Source: Haliclona indistincta | Taxonomy: Eukaryota > Porifera > Demospongiae > Haplosclerida > Chalinidae | Direction of reading: 5' to 3' | Assembly: GCA_964017065.1 (NCBI GenBank) | Contig: OZ024790.1 | Span: forward strand, 12,832,703-12,896,702 | Length of the DNA: 64,000 nucleotides | Part shown: positions 1 through 12,000 of the stretch, one piece after another | How the letters are laid out: each line of letters begins with the position of its first letter | Position numbering within the stretch: position 1 is the first letter of the stretch | Notes under the pieces: model-generated | What the model saw: only the letters and a program-made list of their open reading frames with translations | What the model was told of the DNA's origin: nothing | Databases searched by the model: none | Made by a program: the position numbers and the translations under genes

Positions 1-907
1 ATGTCATGTTTGCCTGGCTCTGAGCAGCTTTCTGTTCTTATTGAAAAACGTGTATTGTCACAAAGAACAAGTGAATTGAAAATATCATTGAAAGACGACA
101 ACCTTATTGAAATGTGGCAGAAAGTTATTACAGGATGCCTTGTTGTGGTAGAAACCACCTCTTCATCATCACTGAAGCAAACATCAACACACTTGGTAAG
201 GGCACTGGTAGTGTGTGTGTTAGTAGTTGATTTTAGTATACATGATGTGCTTCATCATTGGTAGAACCATACTTAGAGTGCATACTTTGCCAACTTTGGT
301 CTAAGATTACCTGTTGAAAGTGAAGAGAAGTGTGTTGTCAGCCATTTTAGTGTGATAATTGCTAAAATGTGCAATACGGAATAATTATTTTAAAGCATGT
401 ATAGGTTTCATCATTGACCCAGGTGTAGTATCCATCTTACTAAACTAAGATCTATTCTACTGTATGTATGCATTGTTGGTGACTATTGCGTAAATCAAAT
501 CAATTGTGTACATCAAATATTCATTTTTGGTATTCACATTACACTATTTATTTTAGGAATCAATGGTAATATCTGTATGTCAATCCATCATCAACATTTG
601 CTTTACTGATGAAAAATTCGTAATGACACTTGTCATTTCACTGTTAGAAAGGTTCGTGTGACAGCATGCTATTGGTATAATACAGTACTGGTACACTGTG
701 CAATGGTATTGTTCTCATTTCAGACTATCAACTACTGGTGGAATGTTGTGGGCACTGGTTGTCCGAAGGATCATTATGATACTGAGATCACATGATTCGA
801 AAGGAACTATATTGAGACAGTTATTTGAGTAAGTTAGTTATTTGAGTGACTTTGGTTGACATCATTTCACTAATCCCGACAGACACATACATACATACAT
901 ACATACA

Positions 908-940
<33 letters not shown>

Positions 941-3900
941 CAGTTTTGCCTGATGACTAATACTAGTTATTAATTTTCATAGTAGATCGTCTACCAACCA
1001 AGTACCCTTTTTGGTGAATTCCTCCACTAGTTCTAGTTGCAAGTCATTGCCCATGAAACTGTTCACACATTCTGTGTGTGCCAAAAATGGCATTACTAGC
1101 ATATGATAATAGACATACTTCAGTGGATCGTTAGAATATAACAGATTTGTTATATAATTATATAGTTCATTTGCATCTTCTTATACAGACGCATTGTCTC
1201 TGATGTCACTAATGGGTCGTGCTTGCAGGTCATGCTATCTGCATGTGTTGATGGTTGTGATTGGCAGTCAAATGCTTTGATATCAACTGCTAAACGATCC
1301 TTAGTTACAAGTGAGTGTCACTGTCAATGCATTACATGATTGTCCGACTATCAAGCTACCGAAAATAGACTTTTGTAATGTATGCAACTTTGAGCATCAA
1401 TAATAAGCATTGCTTTCTAATTATTACACAATAACTAAATGTGCTTCTACTCTCTAATTTGCCTCTGTGCCGACACATTGGTATGTCAGTACTTGACTTC
1501 ATCTAATTTCCATCAAACAACTTCAGATAATTTAAACACGAAACTTTATAACCTAATATATATTTCTCATTAGTTAATAAGTGATTTATTGTATAAAAAT
1601 CTTTAGTTTTACCAAGTTTGTTTTATGTATAGACTCAGGTATTGTCATTGGGTGTCTTTCTCTTATACCGTCATCTTTTGACCTTTTGTCATTGGCTGGG
1701 TCAGCTCTGAGTTATCATGCTTCACAGCAATCTGAAGGTCATCTCACTTTGTATGAAGAGTAAGTTGATTGTGTCATTGTAAGAATTACCCTGGACCAAG
1801 CTCTAGTATACTGGACCAAGCTCTAGTATACTGGACCAAGCTCTAGTATACTAGACCAAGCTCTAGTATACTGGACCATGCTGTAGTATACTGGACCAAG
1901 CTCTAGTATACTAGACCAAGCTCTAGTATACTGGACCATGCTGTAGTATACTGCACCAAGCTCTAGTATACTGGACCAAGCCCTAGTATACTGGACCAAG
2001 CTTTAGTATACTGGACCAAGGTCTAGTATACTGGACCAAGCCCTAGTATACTGGACCATGTTCTAGTATACTGGACCAAGCTCTAGTATACTGGACCAAG
2101 CCCTAGTATTCTGGACCAAGCTATAGTATACTGGACCAAGCCTGTTATGTTTGCTAGAATGCCAGTTAGCATATGTATGAGTCACTAGCAGTTAGAGGCA
2201 CCTCCATGTGACAGTTAGAGGCACCTCCATGTGGCAGTAAGAGGCACCTCCATGTTGTTTCTTGGAGCCACTCTCTTAGTATACAATGCCAACTATGTGA
2301 CTAAACACTCTGTAGCAACCCAAGAGCTCATGTTATGAGTAATGTTTGTGTTGTATAGTGCTGCAGTTTCTAGCAAGGATCCAACTTCTTTTTCTCTCAT
2401 ATATCTAATGATCCAACTTGTGGAGGCTCAGAATGTTCCTGATGGCTGCTGGGATATGGTATTATGCACTGCTGTTAGTTTAATACAGGTTAGTACAGGT
2501 TAGTACAGGTTAGTACAAGTTAGTGCAGGTTAGTACATGTTAGTACTGGTTAGTACAGGTTAGTACGGGTTAGTACAGGTTAGTACAGGTTAGTACAAGT
2601 TAGTGCAGGTTAGTACATGTTAGTACAGGTTAGTACAGGTTAGTACAGGTTAGTACAAGTTAGTGCAGGTTAGTACATGTTAGTACTGGTTAGTACAGGT
2701 TAGTACGGGTTAGTACAGGTTAGTACGGGTTATTACAAGTTAGTACAGGTTAGTACGGGTTATTACAAGTTAGTACAGGTTAGTATGGGTTATTACAAGT
2801 TAGTACAAGTTAGTGCGGGTTAGTACAGGTTAGTACAAGTTAGTACAGGTTAGTACAGGTTAGTATGTACAGGTTAGTACGGGTTAGTACAAGTTAGTAC
2901 AGGTTAGTACAGGTTAGTACAGGTTAGTACGGGTTATTACAAGTTAGTACAGGTTAGTACAGGTTAGTACAAGTTAGTACAGGTTAGTACGGGTTATTAC
3001 AAGTTAGTACAGGTTAGTATGGGTTATTACAAGTTAGTACAAGTTAGTGCGGGTTAGTACAGGTTAGTACAAGTTAGTACAGGTTAGTACAAGTTAGTAC
3101 AGGTTAGTACAGGTTAGTATGTACAGGTTAGTACGGGTTAATACAAGTTAGTACAGGTTAGTACAGGTTAGTACGGGTTATTACAAGTTAGTACAGGTTA
3201 GTACAGGTTAGTACAAGTTAGTACAGGTTAGTATGGGTTATTACAAGTTAGTGCGGGTTAGTACAGGTTAGTACAAGTTAGTACAGGTTAGTACAGGTTA
3301 GTATATACAGGTTAGTACGGGTTAGTACAAGTTAGTACAGGTTAGTACAGGTTAGTATGTACAGGTTAGTACGGGTATTGACATGCTTTTGCATCCTTGT
3401 TTGTAGAGTAACTGAAATATTCTATTCTTATATGATGTTTTTCCTTTTCCAGTTACTTTCAGATACCACTGAAGGACTATCAATGGATTCCTGCATATTG
3501 TTTTGTGCCGGACTAAAACTATGCTTTACGCTACAAAAAGAGCTTTCTCAATATCTTGACTCTTCTGTTTTATCTCAACGAAGTACGGAATGGGCAGAGT
3601 TTTTTCTTCCTTCTATTCGGGCATGTCTCCTTCCCATGTTTCTCTCAGGTAAGCCGTGTTGCGTCACATGTCAATAGTTATTTGTAACAGCATTTAACAA
3701 AGTATGCACAGTGTGAGTACCCAAACACCAAGCTCATCCTCCTCCTCCGTGATTGGTTCTGCTTGTGTTGTGAAGGTGTTTCATCTCTAAATGTAATGTA
3801 GTTCTAATATCTCCATGTGTTTCAATGTGAGCACTCCGCTCGTGCGTTACGTCATCTCGACCGTTATTGCGTCATTCTCGTGCATGCATAGACATGGACT

Positions 3901-6900
3901 CCCTCAGCTGTAAGAAATCTGAATTTTATACTACCTGATGCTGCAAATTTTGTTAGTAGTCACAGTGACACATGTTATGATGGTTCACAGTGAGTGAGTG
4001 AGTGAGTGAGTGAGTGAGTGAGTGAGTGAGTGAGTGAGTGAGTGAGTGAGTGGGTGAGTGAGTGAGTGGGTGAGTGAGTGGGTGAGTGAGTGAGTGGGTG
4101 AGTGAGTGAGTCCTTTGCCGTTCGGTTGACTCTGTCGAAGGCTTAAGGCAAAATAATTGCTCGTGAATAAAAACTGAGACACAAGCTTACAGAAACCATT
4201 ACGAAGTGCATCGGTACGTAGCCATAGTGATGTACAGAGCATGCCATCATGATCACTCTGACAAACCAGATGTCATTCGTTATTTTTCTTGCTATTTTTA
4301 TAATAAGAACCATGAACATGATCATAATAAAAATTAATAATAACCAATGTAGTCTGCTCTTGGTCACAATATTAATGTACATTATTGATTCTCAGATAAG
4401 ACGTCATGTTGGTCTGAAAGGAGCTACTCTCATCTGTTGAGCTATCATTTGTGTAAAGCAGTCGACGTCATCTGTCAGCCATTGAATTGTCCTCTGGAAC
4501 CACTATTTGAATTAGTTGCTACTAACCCTCTATATCCTGTACAGATCACAGCCTTCAAGTTAGTTAGCAGGTATGTGCAATGGTTATAATTACCGTATTT
4601 GTTCTAAAAATTCAGCACTAAATAAATAATTTCAGATTTGTTTGCCCAATATTTGTGGCAGAAGTTCCAGAAGCGCTGAATGATTAGAGGTGTGGCGACG
4701 AGCACGTGTTGAACAAGAACGCGTGTACAGCTCTTTTCCACGAAGCACAGGACTTTTCGTGTCGGGCTGTTGACTTACTGTGACGAAGAATCAGAGCGCT
4801 TGCCGAAACTTAGAGGTTTAGTACGCATTTCAGCGACAACGTGCCGAAAAATACGGGGTGGCGAATCTTTAGAAGAAATATGGTAATTGAGTTTTTGCCT
4901 AATTATGTTTTTTTTTTCTGTATTTGAAGTGCTGCATGTCTGCGATCATTTGCTAGTATTCTCATTTGCTAGTATTCTCATTTGCTAGTATTCTCATTTT
5001 GTTCCCATCTACATCAGGGTTTTGGTTTCAACCAATGTGGTCATTGAGGGACTCGATGTTCCTAAACAGTCTTCTGAGAAGCAAGAAATCAGGTAATTTT
5101 AATGATCGGGAATAATTGAATTCATGTGCATCAATGTTGATGCCATGTGATGCATTCTCCATGATGACATAGCAATACGTCTACAACATGATGTAACGAT
5201 ACTGTTCTATGCCTCAGTGGGCGGAGCCCAATAGGTATACTGTAATAGCGTTGTCTGTCTGTTACACCATTTGCAATACAGCCAATATTATCTCAGCATC
5301 TGGTTGTGACATTTGAATGCTGCATGCCATGTTCTGTTATAGCATTACAGCTGCAGTTACTGTGTGTTGGTGAAGCAGTGTTGCTGTTCAGTATGCATGC
5401 ACTTCCACCGAGGCATGTCACATACTGAAGCATGTTCAGTGTTGCTGTTCAGTCTGCATGCACTTCCATCGAGGCATGTCACATACTGAAGCATGTTCAG
5501 TGTTGCTGTTCAGTATGCATGCACTTCCACCGAGGCACGTCACATACTGAAGCATGTTCAGTGTTGCTGTTCAGTATGCATGCACTTCCATCGAGGCATG
5601 TCACATACTGAAGCATGTTCAGTGTTGCTGTTCAGTATGCATGCACTTCCACCGAGGCACGTCACATACTTTGGTGCTTTATTCTGTATAGTGTCAGAAT
5701 TCTTCAATCACTGTTTGCTAAGTCGCTTGAGCAAGTGAATCTTGATGTGGCATTCTTTGAGGAGCAACAGAATACCAACACTGTGGCGTACATGTTGATT
5801 TGGAAACTACTAACAGAAGCAATGGCTGTTTGTCAGGCTGAGGTGAGACGCCATGGCCTCATGCAGCTTAACGTTGGTTTGATTAGACTAGAGTTGTATT
5901 GACGGAATGGCTAAAGGACCAGTCTCTGATGGAACACCTACTACATGGTTTGTTTAAATATCTCTTGGAATGGAGGACATCTTTACCAGATGTAGCAACT
6001 GAATTATCAGGTATATGACAAACCTTTGATTTTACTTATAAATTCAGTTTCGCTAAGATTTTATTTTTGGTGTGCTTCCGAGTATAGTTGACTAAAGATT
6101 TTCTGTGGCTTCAGTATTATAAACTACCCAATATCAACTAGCTCAGAAAGCGCTTCTGATATTTTTAGCAGTCAACACTGTTACACAATCAGTGCTTGTG
6201 CTGATAGTTCCAATTGATTGGTGAACTTTAATGTCATGTTTTATCATCTTCTAGTGTCACTTGTCCCTAATCTGGAGCATTTGGCTTTCCTGGTATACTT
6301 GTCTGTTTCTAAGCAGTTCCCACAGATGCTCAGACAATGGTACCTGACGCTGGATAAACAGACGTCTGTACAAGTAATGAAGTATGTCACTCAATGTGTT
6401 TTAGACTAATTCTGTACCTAATATTCACAAGTTTCACAAATTTTAACACGAGAATTTGGCACGTCATAAATATTTATTCATGATTAATTTGTGTGGGCAC
6501 AAGTGGTAACCTTTAATCCATGTTTTTATTGATTGAGCATTCACAATAATTATATTGAAATTATTTTTCTTTTTTTGAAAACCCAACTTTTTGGTGCAAA
6601 ATGTTGTTTGAACGTCTGGTCTGACGTTTGTATGCACTTTAGTTTGAACTAGTGATTAGTCTGGTCTGACGTTTGTATGCACTTTAGTTTATTTGAGAGA
6701 AGCATCAGAGGCTTTCAATGAAGTGGGGTGATATGATGGAACAGTTGCCCTGCCAACGAAAGCAACAATGTTTTGGGAAAGAATAATAAACCTTTCACTA
6801 ACTGAATATATATTATTTCACTGCCCACAAGATGTTACATAGCGCTATTCCGTGTAGCTTCACCTCTGGCAAGGTCAGTCCTCGACTATGGACGGAAGAG

Positions 6901-8591
6901 GTTGAGAAAATACAGTCAAGTGATACCAAGATTGGTAACATGGAGGTGAGCTAATGTTTCTGTACGATACCAACACTGAGTGCACAGTAGGAATTTAGGA
7001 ATTAGCATTGCTCGTTTTAAGTAATAGTTAGATCACACTGTGGATTGACACGCCCTCGTGCTTTATAACTGCATAATACACTGCCACAATGTGATCTAAC
7101 TGATTCAGAGCTTACCAAGTGACCTCGCCTAACGTGTGCCTGACCAGTGCCTCTAAGTGTGCGTTGCGTGATATAATGCATTGTGACACATTCCGAGCGA
7201 TCCGATTGGCTGGAGGTCACATGGTATGCTCTAGTATTTTTAATGCGATAGTCGTCATGGTATTTTGTTTTTTGCAAGGTCAAAGTATATTATGGAGGCG
7301 CTCAAGAAGTTGCTGTTATATACAGAGTGGATGAATTTAGCATTGAGCTAGCAGTATGTGTTCCAGCCAGTTATCCACTACAAGTACCTTCGATTAAAGA
7401 AGGAAGAAGAGCTAGAGTGGATATTAACCAATGGAAGAAGTGGCTACTTCAACTCAGTGTATTTGTTGCAAATCAGGTATTTGAACTTCTTTAATGAATA
7501 GATAATAGTGCTGCACACTTGTTAGCTACTAGATAGTTAGTTGTATGCTTCTTGTTGAGATCAAAGACCCCACCATTATACCTCCCAGCACACTCCCTAT
7601 ATAGGCAAATTGCTGTGAGACATCAGTAAAACACGAGTGTCCTATACATTAGCTTTTGTTTTTATTATTGTTTTTATTATGGATTTGTTTTATTGATGTA
7701 TAGAATGGCTCTATATTGGATGGTCTCATGTTATGGAAAAGTAACCTGGATAAACACTTTGCCGGGTTCGAGGACTGCATGATCTGCTTCTCTGTTATTC
7801 ACAGCTCTAACTTCTCTGTACCAAAGATGACCTGTCGTACTTGCAAGAAAAAATTCCATTCTTCCTGTCTAGTGAGTTGTTACTGTCTTGACTGCAAGCT
7901 GTGTACCGTATAGCCGGTTTTTTTCGCTGGTCAAATTTTCTTTAGCCAAATTTTGGCTGGGTCTAATTTTCGTCACAGAGCCACGTCACAGAACTTTTTA
8001 AATAGGCAAAAAGAATTTTTCGAAATCTAATTTTCGACCCGCACCAGCCGTTCGAAAATTAAATCCTCATGAAAATAACCGGCTATACGGTATGTGGCCT
8101 CGCCATTAGTGACCTGGTAATGACTGTCGCACTTGTCCGAGATTCTATGTATACTTCACAGTATAATCTACTGTTCATGTACGTACCATGCCATTAGCAA
8201 TATACAAGCCACATATACTTGTACTAGTGGATATGTGTCTCGCCTCAATGTAGTAGTGTCTGACCTTCCAAAATGAGAGATGTTGGAAGCACCAGTACCT
8301 ATTGGTTCACATACTAATGAACATACTCTATTGCATATGAATTGCAGTATTCGATAGTATCCAAATTCCCAGGAAAACCTGAATGCATGAGCAGACAGTC
8401 AATACCATCCACTAACTGAGAGGTGTGGCCTGGTATTGACTGTCAGTTCATGCATTGATTTTCCCAGTTCCGTAATCTCATATTTTTACAAATAGCGTAT
8501 CTAATTTTGATTGCAATTTTTCTCGTTTCAGTACAAATGGTTCAACACGAGTGCTAAGAGCTCCTGTCCTTTGTGTAGGAACATCTTCTGA
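1..8591 (+). CDS. LTN1: Listerin E3 ubiquitin ligase, 3' part (16 exons)
   Basis: Listerin marks nascent chains stalled on 60S ribosomes with ubiquitin in ribosome quality control. Exons read: 1-195, 557-651, 724-828, 1189-1310, 1633-1759, 2359-2488, 3453-3648, 4396-4570, 5018-5092, 5698-5842, 5887-6010, 6255-6373, 6832-6945, 7279-7476, 7704-7871, 8532-8591. Together they give 715 codons in one frame plus TGA; the 5' part lies outside the window. The upstream exons encode helical-repeat-like sequence. Exons 13-15 carry the RWD-like region ([13 protein letters not shown] stretch, then [10 protein letters not shown]). The last two exons encode a RING-CH finger: CMIC, CRTC, HSSC, then CPLC just before the stop. 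Order and ending agree with animal LTN1 from memory. The intron at 5843-5886 is only 44 nt. The final intron holds a MITE. A possible AATAAA lies at 8702. Frame of the first exon is inferred from phase continuity. Confidence 0.93.
885..936. repeat. (CATA)n microsatellite
   Basis: About thirteen uninterrupted copies of CATA in an LTN1 intron. Simple-sequence DNA with no other visible content. Confidence 0.95.
1791..2140. repeat. 20-bp minisatellite in LTN1 intron
   Basis: About 17 copies of a 20-bp unit beginning CTGGACCAAGCTCTAGTATA, with point variants. The array starts 31 bp after the exon ending at 1759. A short three-copy repeat (CAGTTAGAGGCACCTCCATG type) follows at about 2190-2255. Confidence 0.95.
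2486..3376. repeat. 10-bp minisatellite built on a 5' splice site
   Basis: About 89 copies of GTTAGTACAG and close variants (AAGTTAGTAC, GGGTTATTAC). The first unit is the exon 6/intron boundary itself, CAG|GTTAGT at 2486-2494. Nearly every following unit repeats a good donor consensus. The array fills most of the intron between the exons ending at 2488 and starting at 3453. Confidence 0.95.
3988..4111. repeat. (GAGT)n microsatellite
   Basis: About 30 copies of GAGT with occasional GGGT in an LTN1 intron. Its complement is open in a frame encoding THSL repeats, which is a low-complexity artefact rather than a gene. Confidence 0.95.
4593..4883. mobile_element. 291-bp MITE with TA duplication in LTN1 intron
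   Basis: The left end CCGTATTTGTTCTAAAAATTC and the reverse complement of the right end (CCATATTTCTTCTAAAGATTC) are near-identical terminal inverted repeats. TA flanks both ends. It lies wholly inside the intron between exons 4396-4570 and 5018-5092. No transposase is present. TA duplication suggests a Tc1/mariner-type or similar parent; that is inference. It contains an exon-like open stretch that is not used in the listerin frame. Confidence 0.7.
5372..5669. repeat. 61-bp tandem repeat, about 5 copies
   Basis: Units contain GCATGTTCAGTGTTGCTGTT, GCATGCACTTCCA and GAGGCATGTCACATACTGAA segments. The array ends 28 bp before the acceptor of the LTN1 exon at 5698. Confidence 0.93.
7906..8090. 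mobile_element. 185-bp MITE, copy A
   Basis: Terminal inverted repeats CCGTATAGCCGGTT / AACCGGCTATACGG are flanked by TA on both sides. It lies in the last LTN1 intron, between the two exons that share the RING finger. A second copy of the same length lies inverted at 34715-34899. A partial end (CCCGCTATACGG) is at about 14262. Non-autonomous, no coding capacity. Confidence 0.85.
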
Positions 8592-9064
8592 TGAGGACTA
8601 TTATGACATTCTGATTTTGTGTGCACTATATTTTCATGCATCAATATTTTTGACTTATGCTAAGTAGTCAATCAAGTCTCTGTGTTGGAAAGGTAGCGCT
8701 CAATAAAATTCATGAGAGCAATATCTATCACTGTTTAATCCGAGACTTCAGCAAGAAGGAAGCCAGACAGATTTGCCCTAGGGACAAAATCGGCTGCAAT
8801 ATGTCGGTAGTACAGCAGGAGCCCACAGCCTCTGTATAAGAACTCTTTGTCATAGTAAGGCTTCATCACAACTGCAGTGGGCATGTCATAGTAAGGCTTC
8901 ATCACAACTGCAGTGGCCATGTCCTCGTTCTCTCTAGCTATCTTGCAGTATGAATTATACATGAAACACAATCAGCAAAATAATTATTTATAATAACAAG
9001 AATACACTAATAATACCTAAAGGTTACTTCCAACACCTAATAATTATTTTTCCTAATAATCCTT
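8592..9064. other. Convergent intergenic region LTN1/CALR
   Basis: Separates the listerin stop from the calreticulin stop. AATAAA at 8702 suits the listerin mRNA. A 36-bp sequence (CATAGTAAGGCTTCATCACA...) is tandemly duplicated at about 8847-8920. No canonical poly(A) signal for calreticulin was found on the minus strand. No further gene seen. Confidence 0.7.
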
Positions 9065-12000
9065 TCACAATTCATCCTTGGGGGATTCCTTCTCATCTGT
9101 GGTGTCTGCTTCTTCTACTTTTGAATCCTTTTCATCTTCCTCCTACAGTGAACGATGGCATGTAAAATGCATGTACTAGCCAAACACAATTCATCGTTGG
9201 GGTCACAGGCGTTATTTAGAATCTATTCCCAATCGTTGCTGTTAGATTGTTAAAAAGATAGATGTACAACTGTGTTAGGGAAGCCGTCTTGAAAAGAAAA
9301 TTCATCTGAAAGCTTGTTCACGCTGGGATTGTCAAATTCTCAAGTGCAGGAATATACATAGGTATGCCATGTGTCACCATGGTTACTAGATGCAAGAAAG
9401 CAACTTGAGCTAATAAAACAGTAATTATGCCAGTTGAATGTATTCCGACATATCGGATGACATCTATTGAATAGTTTGAGGCAATCATGCAAGTTACAAG
9501 AAGACAACTTGTGGATAAGCAATTTTACTTATTGTCAGCTTGCAAGATAGAAAAGGTGTTTCAACTGATGCATGTCACTATCTCAACACAACCATTCGTA
9601 CCACTCACTCACCGGTGCCTCTTCACTCTCTTCATCGTCCTCTTCTGCCTCTTTTGCGGCTTCTTCCTCTTCCTTGCGTTTCTTCTCCTCTGCATCACGT
9701 GCTTTTCTTTCTACTTCGTCTTGCTGTAGAGCCAAACACATAATACATGTCTTACTCTCTAATGTACTTCACTGACCTCTTCTTTCATTTTCTTCTCAGG
9801 ATCTTTAGTCTCGCCCCAGGTTTCATTGCCAAACTCTTCGGCATATTCTTCGCTATCTGTTATCAAGACATTGTCAAATATTGTTCCAGACTTGACCTGC
9901 AAAAATATATTGTATATCAGGGGGTGCCAGTGGCGGAAATTGTCGACCCCAGGCCGGTTTTTTACATAGCCCCATTACCCACCCACCCACTACGTCATAA
10001 CGAGTCATATAATGATATTCACAATGCGAGCTAATTAATATTCATGAAAAGATGGCGATCGCGTACACGTAGTTCGTCGTCGATAGCGCGGGTGAGTCGA
10101 TAGCGCGAGTGTAGTATCGATCGCGATCATACAGAACAGTGCTGCAGCAAGCAGAGATCAGAAAGCGACTGCACTACCGCTGTGAATGTGGCCAAGATTA
10201 AGCGACTACACGTTTCAGAGAGTGCTCGTCGCAGAAAACGCACCCGATGCTGTTAAAACTCCACGATTTGATAGCTTCTTTCGACGGAAGAACAACACTC
10301 AAGAGCTGAGTGCAGCTGAATCTACTGCAGAAGCTGGTGAGTAGAATAACTGCCTTGCTCAGAAGAAGCTGCTTGGCATGCATCATGCTAGCCACGCCTC
10401 CAGTCCACACCCTTCACAGTATAATGCATGCATTTACCTGCTTTTTACAGTGTATATATATACCCACTGTAAATAATAACAAAAGCATGTTATATCTGCA
10501 TGATATAGACCTCTTCTGGTGTCAGGAACCTGTAAAACAACTCTACAGAGCACCAGAAATGTAGTGGCTAAAATTTACGCAAAATGACTTTTTGTGTAAA
10601 AACCCTCTCAACCCACCCACCCACTTTTTGGCCTGGGGTCGGTAATTTTTCTTTCTGGTACCCCCTGTTGTATATAAATGAAAAATTGTAGCATACTGAT
10701 GGGCACTATTTAGAATAATGACAAACACTATGACCCAGTTACCTGCCACAAATCGAAACCAATTGAGCCAAAGTCCTCATACATGTATAGAGAGTCGTCT
10801 TCCTCATATTCAGGATTTGCAATTGTTGGATGAACCCACTCTCCCTTGTAAGCTGGATTGTCAATCTGACGAGGCTTCCACTCACCCTGATAAAAGCAAA
10901 AACGATGATCACAAACCAAAGATTGAGTGACCTGAACCAACCTTGTAGTCAGGGTTGGACACCATTGGTGGCTCCCATTCACCATCAGTATCATCATCCC
11001 AGTCGTCAGGTTTAGCAGCATCAGGATCAGGAATGTATTCTGGCTTATCATAGTCCTGTGATAAATAGTGTTATGATCACATGATCACATGAAGATTGCT
11101 CTATGTTAACATGATGATAACTGTCAGTGTATGATGACTTACTTCAGGCTTCTTGTCTTCAGGGTCATCAATCTTGGCACGATCATCCCAGTCCTCGGGT
11201 TTCTTTGCGTCAGGGTCAGGGATGGTCTTGGGAGCCAGGAAATCCCAGTCCTCTTCTAGACTACCAGACTGAGCCATCTCATTATCAATCTTTACAGTAT
11301 ATGTGTTGTTGGGGTTGACGACCAGTGTGTAGAGATGAGTGTATTCATCATCCTGAATAGGTGAGGAGATAGAAACAATGGCTAGACATGTAGCTACTGT
11401 GAATGAGAGAAAGAATAAAGCTGTCTTCAGTAAGAAGATATTAAAATGCTGGGATGACCTGTGCACAGCAACTGTTAGGCTGTTAGTACTATAAGCTCAC
11501 TCACTACTGACAACGAAAGAGTGACAAAACTTTTTATTACCTTACATCTGACTTCCTTCTTGATGAGCAGATTCTTACCCTTGTAGGAGAAGATGACATG
11601 TACCTTCTTAGTGCCAGGACCACAGATATCGGGACCTGAGAAATCATGTACATTCAATGTCAGGCAGCACTACATATGACCACATATATATCAAGGATCA
11701 GCTAATGTCAGGCGGCACTACATATGACCACATACATATCAAGGATCAGCTAATGTCAGGCGGCACTACATATGACCACATACATATCAAGGATCAGCTA
11801 ATGTCAGGCGGCACTACATATGACCACATATATATCAAGGATCAGCTAATGTCAGGCAGCACTACATATGACCACATACATATCAAGGATCAGCTAATGT
11901 CAGGCGGCACTACATATGACCACATACATATCAAGGACCAGCTAATGTCAGGCAGCACTACATATGACCACATACATATCAAGGATCAGCTAATGTCAGG

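Noticed and set aside
4634..4687. Exon-like stretch with an ATTTCAG acceptor after the listerin exon ending at 4570
   Set aside because: It ends in TAG and lies inside a TA-flanked 291-bp MITE. The exon at 5018 continues the listerin frame directly.
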